Of a stretch of DNA of 10,239 nucleotides, positions 1 through 6,526 are shown in pieces. The stretch is from an uncultured Clostridia bacterium (GTDB lineage Bacteria; Bacillota; Clostridia; Oscillospirales; Acutalibacteraceae), in contig CAMUZD010000031.1 of the NCBI GenBank assembly GCA_947165115.1, positions 1 to 10,239 on the forward strand, written 5' to 3'. The notes beneath the pieces were generated by a model, which worked only from the letters and a program-made list of their open reading frames with translations, was not told the origin of the DNA and did not search any database. Position numbers and translations under genes: made by a program. Each line of letters begins with the position of its first letter. Position 1 is the first letter of the stretch.

Positions 1-906
1 AGAATTACAGTTCCCGCCGCCGATGTAGACAGGGCGGGGGATATCACCTCGATGGTTGTTCCCTACGGCATATATATCGAGGATTACAGAAACCTCGAGC
101 AGGAGGCTAAGGAAATAGCGAGGATTGACCTCATAGACGAGGATCTGCTCGCAAAAGACAGAAGCAAAGGCATAGTTCACGTCTATATCTCTCCCGAGGA
201 GAATCCGCAGGAGGCGGTATCATTCCTCAGGGAGCGCTTTGAAGCGGAAAAAATTGATTACGAAATTGATGAGACCGTCTGCAAAAATGCCGACTGGGAG
301 AATAACTGGAAAAAGTATTTCAAACCCATGCCGATAGGCGAGCGACTTCTGATTCATCCCGTATGGGAGGAGAAATATGAAGCTGGCGACAGGGCTGTGC
401 TTCATCTTGAGCCCGGTCTCGCATTCGGCTCGGGGACTCACGATACAACAAGGCAGTGTCTTGAAACGCTTGAGAAATATGCCTATCCCGGCAAGTCAAT
501 TCTCGATATCGGCTGCGGCAGCGGAATTCTCTCAGTAAGCGGTCTCCTTCTCGGAGCGGACAGGGCAGTTGCGGTTGACATCGATGCTCTTGCCGTAAAA
601 ACCGCGAGGGAAAATGCCGCCATGAATGGATTCGGCGAGCCGGAATATACAGTGTTTCAGGGCTCAATGACCGATAAGGTCAGCGGCAAATTCGATATTA
701 TTACCGCTAATATTGTCGCGGATATAGTTATTATGCTCTGCAGTGACATAAAATCCTTTATGAATGACGGCGCTGTATTCATAACCTCGGGAATCATAAT
801 CCCGCGCGAGGAAGAAGTGCTCTCAGCTTTCAAAGAAAACGGGCTGGAAGTTATTGCAAGGCATGAGAGCGGCGGCTGGCTCTGCTTTGAGGCGAAGGTA
901 AAATGA
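1..906 (+). CDS. prmA: Ribosomal protein L11 methyltransferase, 5'-truncated by the window edge
   Basis: PrmA is a cytoplasmic SAM-dependent enzyme that methylates ribosomal protein L11. The reading frame is open from base 1, and the 17 codons before the ATG at 52 read like the start of the PrmA N-terminal domain (ITVPAADVDRAGDITSMVV), so that ATG is internal and the true start lies upstream. With 301 codons visible against a usual length of roughly 310-325, probably only 10-20 are missing. Seen in order: an N-terminal substrate-recognition domain (to about base 330), the PrmA signature PGLAFGSGTHDTT (about 412-450), the SAM-binding glycine loop LDIGCGSG (502-525), an acidic strand end AVDID (about 565-579), and the TANIVAD catalytic-loop motif (about 706-726). 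The stop overlaps the next start as ATGA. In many Firmicutes prmA is followed by rsmE; here a Fe-S protein follows instead. Identification is secure. Confidence 0.95.
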   Translation, partial: RITVPAADVDRAGDITSMVVPYGIYIEDYRNLEQEAKEIARIDLIDEDLLAKDRSKGIVHVYISPEENPQEAVSFLRERFEAEKIDYEIDETVCKNADWENNWKKYFKPMPIGERLLIHPVWEEKYEAGDRAVLHLEPGLAFGSGTHDTTRQCLETLEKYAYPGKSILDIGCGSGILSVSGLLLGADRAVAVDIDALAVKTARENAAMNGFGEPEYTVFQGSMTDKVSGKFDIITANIVADIVIMLCSDIKSFMNDGAVFITSGIIIPREEEVLSAFKENGLEVIARHESGGWLCFEAKVK

Positions 907-1577
907 GTATATCGAAAGAACTTAAAGAGTTTCTGCTCTCGGAAGGAGCGAGCGATGTCGGGTTCTTTTCATGTGAAGACGGCGCAATGAAATACGGTAT
1001 CAGTGTGGTTGTGCGCCTCTCGCCCGACATTATCGCCGAGATAGGTGATGAGCCCACCCACACCTATTTCAACCATTACCGCACCGTCAATGCCTTTATC
1101 GACCGACTTCTGCTTCAGGCGGGGCTGTTTCTGCAGAAGAAGGGATACGGATACATTACCGTAGCCGCCTCCCAAAGCATAAACAAAGACGGCTGGAATT
1201 ACTCGGGCAGATATTCCCATAAAAAAGGCGCCTGCCTCTCGGGGCTCGGCACCGTCGGCAAGAATTCTCTGTTTATACATAAGAATTTCGGTTCGCTCGT
1301 CAGGCTCGGCACAATCTTCACCGACTGCCCGCTTGAAACAGGAAAAGAGCTTGAATTCAGTCTGTGCGACGGCTGCGATATCTGCGTTTCCGCCTGTCCG
1401 GCGGGCGCAATCAGCGGCCAGCCCTATGTTCCAGGAGCAGAGCGCGAAGATATGTTCGATCCCGAAAAATGCAGCGAATACATGAAAAAACAGTTTCAGA
1501 AAATCGGCAGAGGCGCCGTGTGCGGCATCTGTATGCGCGTCTGCCCTCTAAATAAATTACCGGAAAGGAAGATGTGA
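903..1577 (+). CDS. Compact QueG-like protein with two [4Fe-4S] cluster motifs
   Basis: A 224-residue protein, probably cytoplasmic, related to epoxyqueuosine reductase QueG and reductive-dehalogenase-type iron-sulfur proteins. Residues 107-141 (KKGACLSGLGTVGKNSLF, then FGSLVRLGTIFTD) match the segment that sits before the ferredoxin domain in QueG-like proteins. The ferredoxin domain has C155, C158, C161 and C165-P, then C190, then C207, C210 and C214-P; this spacing, including the lone C190, is the QueG arrangement and should hold two [4Fe-4S] clusters. It is much shorter than usual QueG (about 310-380 residues), and the VDSAP-like stretch carrying QueG's proposed catalytic aspartate appears replaced by AASQS (about 88-92). 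True queuosine synthesis is therefore doubtful, and cobalamin binding is only inferred from the family. The ATG start is set by the 4 bp ATGA overlap with prmA, implying translational coupling; GAGGCGAAGG (889-898) lies just upstream. Substrate unknown. Confidence 0.8.
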   Translation: MSISKELKEFLLSEGASDVGFFSCEDGAMKYGISVVVRLSPDIIAEIGDEPTHTYFNHYRTVNAFIDRLLLQAGLFLQKKGYGYITVAASQSINKDGWNYSGRYSHKKGACLSGLGTVGKNSLFIHKNFGSLVRLGTIFTDCPLETGKELEFSLCDGCDICVSACPAGAISGQPYVPGAEREDMFDPEKCSEYMKKQFQKIGRGAVCGICMRVCPLNKLPERKM

Positions 1578-4500
1578 ATGCTGACTGAAAGACAAACCAA
1601 AAGAATGTTTGACAAGCTCACCCGTTTTGAGCACCTGCTTGACCCTTTGCTTTTCCGCAAAGAGGATAAGATAGGCAACATTGTCAAATATGAAACAACG
1701 GACCGTCTCTATGAAATTCCCGACGATTCTCTTTTCATTCCCGCTCCCGTGGGCTCCGAATGGGGAGGAGAGGAGAGCTTCTGCTGGTTCAAGGCGGAAT
1801 ACACCGTTCCCGAGGAGCTTGACGGCAAAGATATTTTCATCATGCCCCATACTCAGGGCTATGAAACCCTGCTCTGGGTAAACGGCGAGCCCTTCGGCAC
1901 TTTCGCAACCAAGATAGTCTTCACCGGCCACGGCAACCATTACTGCGACCTGCTCAGAAAGAACGCGAAAGCAGGCGAGAAGATTCAAATTGCTCTCGAG
2001 GTTTACGCGGGCCATTCCTATAAAGGCTGCGGACCTCTTGAAAACAAGCCTTTGCTTGATTATAAATTCAGCTATGACGGCATTGACATCTGCACAAAAG
2101 ACGAGCTCATTCAGGAATTCTATTTTGACCTGATGACCGTCAATGAACTCTATGCGGCTCTGCCCGCCGAATCCTTTAGGAAAGGCGATCTGATCAACGC
2201 CCTTATGGAGGTGCATAAGAGAGTTTACTATTCCTATGAAGATACCGATGACGCGACCTTCAGGGCGGCTCTGCGCGAGGCTCATCCCTTTCTCAAAGAG
2301 GTGCTCGCTGTCAAAAACGGCCCCGAGGCGCCGTTTGCGGCTCTCATAGGCCATTCACATATGGATACGGCGTGGCTCTGGAAATCGACAGAGACCATCA
2401 AAAAATGCGCGAGAACCTATTCAAATCAGCTCTCGCTCATGGAGCAGTATCCCGAATATATGTTTGTTCAGTCCTCCGCCTGCCACGGCAATATGCTTCT
2501 TCAGCATTATCCTTCTCTCTTCAACAGAATCAAGGAGAAGGTAGCCGAGGGCAGATATGAGCCCAACGGCGGTGTATGGGTTGAATGCGACTGCAATATC
2601 ACGGGCGGCGAATCAATGATCCGCCAGTTCCTCTGGGGTCAGAGATTCACGAGAAAGCATTTCAACTACACCTCGAATACCTTCTGGCTGCCCGATACCT
2701 TCGGCTACAGCGCCGCCATTCCCCAGATTATGAAAGGCTGCGGAGTTGATTATTTCTGCACCACCAAAATCGACTGGAACGATACCAATATCTTCCCCTA
2801 TGACACCTTTTGGTGGGAGGGAATCGACGGCACCAAGGTATTCACCCATTTCAATAAAACTCATATGTGGCCCTGCCCGGAGGATATCAACCACGTGCTT
2901 GACGGCCCGAATACTCACGGCGAATCTCTCAAGGAGAGAAGCGTCACCAGAGAGCGCCTGATTGCCTACGGCTACGGCGACGGTGGCGGCGGTCCGCAGT
3001 TTGAAATGGTCGAGATGAGCCGCAGAATCAAAGATCTCAACGGCATTCCGAAATCGGAGCACATGAGAGTCGGCGATTTCATGCCGAAGCTCGAAAAGGA
3101 TGCGAAGAATCCCTCAACCTATAAGGGCGAGCTCTATCTCGAGCTCCACAGAGGCACTCTCACCAATCAGCATAATATCAAGCGCAACAACAGAAAAGCG
3201 GAGCTCCTGCTCAGGGATCTTGAATTGCTTACCGTTGACGATGCCGTCAAAAAGTCGGAAATCGCAGGTGACAAGGATATCCATCCTCTCTGGGAGAATC
3301 TGCTTCTCAATCAGTTCCACGATTTGCTTCCCGGCACCTGCATTCCCTCGGCTCATCGCCTCTCTCTCGAACAGACCGGCAAGGTCATAGAGACTGCAAA
3401 AGAGCTTATAAAAGCGAAGGCGACCGGCGAGGGTGACTGCATTTCGGTAACTAACACCCTTTCATTTGATAGAAACGATCCGATTTTCATCGAATGCGAT
3501 GACGGCCTTATCGCCGATATCGACTGCAGACAGCAGAGATATACGGACCTCGACGGCAGGAATATCCTTATTCTTTCGGGCGTGACAATTCCCGCATTCT
3601 CAAGCATTGAAATAAAGCTTATTTCCGGTGAATGCAAGGCGGACTGCCCGTTTGAAATCTCGGACAGTTCCGTATCCACAAAATTCGCCGATATCGGATT
3701 TGATGACAAGGGCTATATCTCATCATATATCGACAAGGCGAGCGGCAGGCAGCTCAGAGCCGCCGACGGCTATTCCTTCAACACCTTCCTTATGGCGGAG
3801 GATCTGCCGGCAAGTTGGGATAACTGGGATGTTGACGCCGACCTCGAGCTTAAATTCAGGGATACTTCCGAGCTTCTCGACAGGAAGGTTGTTTCTGCGG
3901 GCGAAGCGGCTCTTATCATCAGAAGCCAGTATTCGATCTCGCCCCAATCCTCAATCCAGCAGGATATGATTATCTTTGCCGATTCTCCCGAAATCCGCTT
4001 TGATACGCTTATGAACTGGAATGACGACCACAGATTCCTCAAGACGGCTTTCGATACCGCGATTCAGAGCGATTATGCGAGATTTGAAATTCAATACGGC
4101 AACGTTCTCAGACCGACCACGAGGAATAATTCCATCGAGAAGGCGAAGTTTGAGGTTGTCAATCATAAATACACCGACCTTTCCGAGACCAGATGCGGCG
4201 TTTCGATTCTCAACGACGGCAAGTATGCCATAAGCATTGAGGGCGGAAAGATGCGCCTCTCCCTCCATAAAGGCGGCACAAGGCCTGATTTCACGGGCGA
4301 CCACGGCCTTCACAAGACGGTCTATTCCTTCCTGCCCCATCAGGGCGGATTCTCGGCCGAGAATGTAATCAGACCCGCCTATGAGCTGAATGTTCCCGCT
4401 GTTGTCGGCAAGGGAAGCTATAAGCTCAATTCCCTTATCGTTCCCGAAAGCGCCAACATCATAGTTGAATCCGTGAAGCCCTGCGAAGACAACGAGAAGG

Positions 4501-4679
4501 CGTTCATCGCGCGTCTCTATGAGGCGGAGGGCACCTATACCGTCTGCCCCGTGAAGATTTTTGACGGCGCGAAGAAAGTTGAAATTACCAATATGCTCGA
4601 AGAGGTTCAGGGCGAAGCAGGCGACGGCCAGCTCGCTTTCAGACCCTTTGAAATAAAGACTCTCAAGATTTCCTACTGA
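1578..4679 (+). CDS. GH38 alpha-mannosidase
   Basis: A 1033-residue glycoside hydrolase family 38 enzyme, the normal length for bacterial members, expected to release alpha-linked mannose with retention of configuration. There is no signal peptide, so it should act in the cytoplasm on imported oligosaccharides. Order: N-terminal beta-rich accessory region (1-250), catalytic barrel (about 252-510), helical middle domain (about 515-600), C-terminal beta-sandwich (about 600-1033). By comparison with Golgi alpha-mannosidase II, the zinc ligands are H261 and D263 in HSHMDTAWLW, D373 in WLPDTFGYS (also the nucleophile) and H581 in NQFHDLLPGT. The YGYGDGGGGP loop (464-473) is typical of these bacterial enzymes. 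All key residues are present and the frame is intact. The ATG directly follows the TGA of the Fe-S gene, with AAGGAAG (1565-1571) six bases upstream. The linkage preference (alpha-1,2, 1,3 or 1,6) cannot be read from the sequence. Confidence 0.95.
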   Translation: MLTERQTKRMFDKLTRFEHLLDPLLFRKEDKIGNIVKYETTDRLYEIPDDSLFIPAPVGSEWGGEESFCWFKAEYTVPEELDGKDIFIMPHTQGYETLLWVNGEPFGTFATKIVFTGHGNHYCDLLRKNAKAGEKIQIALEVYAGHSYKGCGPLENKPLLDYKFSYDGIDICTKDELIQEFYFDLMTVNELYAALPAESFRKGDLINALMEVHKRVYYSYEDTDDATFRAALREAHPFLKEVLAVKNGPEAPFAALIGHSHMDTAWLWKSTETIKKCARTYSNQLSLMEQYPEYMFVQSSACHGNMLLQHYPSLFNRIKEKVAEGRYEPNGGVWVECDCNITGGESMIRQFLWGQRFTRKHFNYTSNTFWLPDTFGYSAAIPQIMKGCGVDYFCTTKIDWNDTNIFPYDTFWWEGIDGTKVFTHFNKTHMWPCPEDINHVLDGPNTHGESLKERSVTRERLIAYGYGDGGGGPQFEMVEMSRRIKDLNGIPKSEHMRVGDFMPKLEKDAKNPSTYKGELYLELHRGTLTNQHNIKRNNRKAELLLRDLELLTVDDAVKKSEIAGDKDIHPLWENLLLNQFHDLLPGTCIPSAHRLSLEQTGKVIETAKELIKAKATGEGDCISVTNTLSFDRNDPIFIECDDGLIADIDCRQQRYTDLDGRNILILSGVTIPAFSSIEIKLISGECKADCPFEISDSSVSTKFADIGFDDKGYISSYIDKASGRQLRAADGYSFNTFLMAEDLPASWDNWDVDADLELKFRDTSELLDRKVVSAGEAALIIRSQYSISPQSSIQQDMIIFADSPEIRFDTLMNWNDDHRFLKTAFDTAIQSDYARFEIQYGNVLRPTTRNNSIEKAKFEVVNHKYTDLSETRCGVSILNDGKYAISIEGGKMRLSLHKGGTRPDFTGDHGLHKTVYSFLPHQGGFSAENVIRPAYELNVPAVVGKGSYKLNSLIVPESANIIVESVKPCEDNEKAFIARLYEAEGTYTVCPVKIFDGAKKVEITNMLEEVQGEAGDGQLAFRPFEIKTLKISY

Positions 4680-4683
4680 GGTG
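4678..4683 (+). promoter_or_regulatory. Ribosome binding site overlapping the mannosidase stop
   Basis: GAGGTG overlaps the last two bases of the upstream TGA and ends four bases before the ATG at 4688. It fixes the start of the esterase and suggests that mannosidase and esterase translation are coupled. Confidence 0.75.
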
Positions 4684-4687
4684 TAAT

Positions 4688-5416
4688 ATGCAGAATTTTG
4701 TGTTGAATCTCAGCAACGAGGGCGTTACGCTGACTGCGTATCTTCCCGATTATTCTCCCGAGATGCCCTATCTCGATAAGAGAAAGGCGATTCTCGTAAT
4801 CCCCGGCGGCGCCTATAAATTCTGTTCCGACAGAGAGGCGGAGCCGATTGCTTTCGCTTTTATGGGAAAGGGCTATGCGGCCTTCATTCTCAGATATTCT
4901 CTGAATGAAAACAGCGCCTTCCCGAGACCGCTTGATGATGCGGTCGAGGCGATGAGAATAATCAGAGAGCATGCGCAGGAGTGGAAAATCGATCCCGAAA
5001 GAATTGCGGCAATTGGCTTCTCTGCCGGCGGTCATCTCTGCGCCGCGCTCTCGACAATGGGCGAAGAGCGTCCGAATGCGCAGATACTCGGCTATCCGTG
5101 TATTCTCGAAAAAATCGGCGCGATTCTCGCGGCTCCGATTCCGGGGCTCGATACCGAGGTCGATGAAAAAACTCCTCCCGCTTTCATTTTCGCGTCAGCG
5201 GAGGATAACTGCGTGCCGATAGTGAATTCGCTGAAATACGCCGAGACTCTCGATGAGCATAAGATTCCCTTTGAGATGCATATCTTCTCTAAGGGGTGGC
5301 ACGGCTTTTCGCTTGCAGATTCCACGGTTTACGGCAACAAGGATGAGGTTGAATATAATGAGGATTGCGCGGCCTGGTTTGATATGTGTATCAAATGGCT
5401 GAATATAATCTTCTGA
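4688..5416 (+). CDS. Alpha/beta-hydrolase esterase (BD-FAE / acetyl-esterase-like)
   Basis: A 242-residue single-domain alpha/beta hydrolase without signal peptide, so probably cytoplasmic. The oxyanion-hole segment is VIPGGAY (37-43), the nucleophile elbow is GFSAGGH with S112, the acid is probably D173 in ASAEDNCVP, and the base is H205 in KGWHGFSLAD. This set is typical of small esterases that remove acetyl or feruloyl groups from plant or host glycans, often annotated as xylan or acetyl esterase or as a dienelactone-hydrolase relative. It follows the GH38 gene after 8 bp, so a role in removing acyl groups from mannose-containing oligosaccharides is a reasonable inference, but substrate specificity is not visible. 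No truncation or missing catalytic residue. A general carboxylesterase acting on unrelated small esters is the main alternative. Confidence 0.85.
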   Translation: MQNFVLNLSNEGVTLTAYLPDYSPEMPYLDKRKAILVIPGGAYKFCSDREAEPIAFAFMGKGYAAFILRYSLNENSAFPRPLDDAVEAMRIIREHAQEWKIDPERIAAIGFSAGGHLCAALSTMGEERPNAQILGYPCILEKIGAILAAPIPGLDTEVDEKTPPAFIFASAEDNCVPIVNSLKYAETLDEHKIPFEMHIFSKGWHGFSLADSTVYGNKDEVEYNEDCAAWFDMCIKWLNIIF

Positions 5417-5491
5417 TAAGTCAACCCGGCAGAGCAGATATGGGGGGTATGTTATCCGCGCCGCCGGTAAAACCGTTGTGAGGTGGAAAAA
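5417..5491 (+). other. 75 bp intergenic gap with a possible 13-codon reading frame
   Basis: This is the longest gap in the window. It holds an ATG at 5440 and a second in-frame ATG at 5449 (the latter preceded by a run of six G), followed by an in-frame TGA at 5479-5481 whose A is the first base of the AGGTGG ribosome binding site of the next gene. The frame would encode only 13 residues. A 5 bp pairing is possible between CCGGC (5426-5430) and GCCGG (5463-5467), but no T-tract follows, so it is not a terminator. I see no convincing promoter. Whether the small frame is translated is unknown. Confidence 0.25.
5479..5486 (+). promoter_or_regulatory. Ribosome binding site that decides the SDR start
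   Basis: TGAGGTGG is a strong match to the anti-Shine-Dalgarno sequence and ends five bases before the ATG at 5492. A GTG at 5483-5485 inside it is in frame with the gene, but it cannot be both start codon and ribosome binding site, so the ATG is the preferred start. Confidence 0.8.
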
Positions 5492-6481
5492 ATGAATAAT
5501 TCGCTTTCCGTTATAACCGGAGCAAACGGTTATATCGGCTATTCGCTCGTCAAGGAACTGACCTCGAGGGGCGAAAGAGTCCGTCTGTCCATGCGTAAGG
5601 ACAGGCCCGAGCTCGCCGCATTCGGCTGCGAGCAGTGTCTGGGCGATATCAATGATTATGATTATCTTCTCAGGGCGTTTGAGAGCGCGGAAACGGTCTA
5701 TCACGTTGCCGGAATGATTGATATTACCGGCACCAAGGATGATCTCGTCTGGAAGGTAAACTATGACGGCACGGTGAATGTAGTCAACGCCTGCAAAGCC
5801 TGCGGAGTCAGGAATCTCGTATTCGTCTCCTCGGTTGACTGCATAAAGGTCACCGACGATATGCATCCCGTCAGGGAATTCGATTATTTCGATAAAGAGG
5901 CTGTTTCGGATGCATACGGCAAATCAAAGGCGGCGGCGAGCCAGTTTGTGATTGATTCCAACTGCGATGAGCTCAAAACCGTCGTCATCCAGCCGAGCTG
6001 CGTCATCGGCCCTGATGATATTTACCATAACAACAGCGTATGCACTATGATTAATCTCTATGAAAAGGGGCTGTTTATAGTCAGCCTCGATTTCGGAGCA
6101 TATAATTTCGTCGATGTCCGCGATGTGGCTCAGGGTATGATAGCCGCCGCGGAAAAAGGCAGGGGTGGTCAGGCATATTTCCTCTGCGGAGAGACGCTCA
6201 CTGTCGATGAATTCATCGCGACTCTTGCGAAAATCAACGGCAGACATCCTCCGGTAATCAAGATGGGCAAAAAGACTTTGCTCCATCTCTGCCCCGAAAT
6301 CGCCCTTTTCTTCAAGACTATGAAATGGCCGCCCGTGCTGACCGAGTTTTCGATAAACAAAATCTGCGAAAACTGCGATTTCACTTATGAAAAGGCGGCA
6401 AAAGAGCTCGGCTACAATCCGAGAAGCGCGGAGGATTCCCTGCGCGATACGGTTGCCTGGCTCAAAGATAATCCGGCATAA
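5492..6481 (+). CDS. Extended SDR, NAD(P)-dependent epimerase/dehydratase (3-beta-HSD / dihydroflavonol-reductase type)
   Basis: A 329-residue extended short-chain dehydrogenase/reductase, cytoplasmic. The Rossmann dinucleotide motif TGANGYIG lies at 9-16 (G10, G13, G16), the HVAGMIDI segment at 71-78 matches the family's HxAA-type motif, serines are at 113-114 (VSSVD), and the catalytic YxxxK is Y142 and K146 (AYGKSK). The NFVDVRDVAQGM segment and the C-terminal pattern (KAAKELGYNPRS, then LRDTVAWLK) are typical of the 3-beta-hydroxysteroid-dehydrogenase/dihydroflavonol-reductase branch rather than of GalE, so a UDP-galactose 4-epimerase role beside galT is not favoured. Substrate unknown: sterol, aldehyde, ketone or nucleotide sugar are all possible. 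A GTG nine bases upstream is in frame but lies inside the ribosome binding site. The gene ends in TAA, 45 bp before the secreted hydrolase. Confidence 0.82.
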   Translation: MNNSLSVITGANGYIGYSLVKELTSRGERVRLSMRKDRPELAAFGCEQCLGDINDYDYLLRAFESAETVYHVAGMIDITGTKDDLVWKVNYDGTVNVVNACKACGVRNLVFVSSVDCIKVTDDMHPVREFDYFDKEAVSDAYGKSKAAASQFVIDSNCDELKTVVIQPSCVIGPDDIYHNNSVCTMINLYEKGLFIVSLDFGAYNFVDVRDVAQGMIAAAEKGRGGQAYFLCGETLTVDEFIATLAKINGRHPPVIKMGKKTLLHLCPEIALFFKTMKWPPVLTEFSINKICENCDFTYEKAAKELGYNPRSAEDSLRDTVAWLKDNPA

Positions 6482-6514
6482 TTGATTTTTAGCATTATCT
6501 GAGCATATTTATCC

Positions 6515-6520
6515 GGGGTG
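6515..6520 (+). promoter_or_regulatory. Ribosome binding site that decides the secreted-hydrolase start
   Basis: GGGGTG ends six bases before the ATG at 6527. An in-frame GTG (6518-6520) forms its second half; starting at the ATG gives a clean signal peptide beginning MKK and leaves this site free for the ribosome. Confidence 0.75.
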
Positions 6521-6526
6521 AATAGA

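Noticed and set aside
52..54. ATG at 52 as the start of prmA
   Set aside because: The same frame is open to base 1 and the upstream 17 codons look like the family's N-terminal strand, so this Met is internal.
1557..2354. Long antisense open frame (265 codons) opposite the mannosidase start
   Set aside because: It lies wholly opposite a well-supported GH38 gene, has no recognisable motif, and is explained by codon bias that keeps stop triplets rare on the opposite strand.
5417..5491. Intrinsic terminator after the esterase
   Set aside because: Only a 5 bp stem with a loop of over 30 bases is possible and no T-tract follows.
5492..6481. GalE (UDP-glucose 4-epimerase) partner of GalT
   Set aside because: The C-terminal pattern fits the 3-beta-HSD/dihydroflavonol-reductase branch, and the gene is separated from galT by the secreted hydrolase.
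6482..6512. Promoter with TTGATT and TATTTA boxes before the secreted hydrolase
   Set aside because: The boxes are weak and 18 bp apart, and transcription would begin at or inside the ribosome binding site at 6515-6520, leaving no usable leader.
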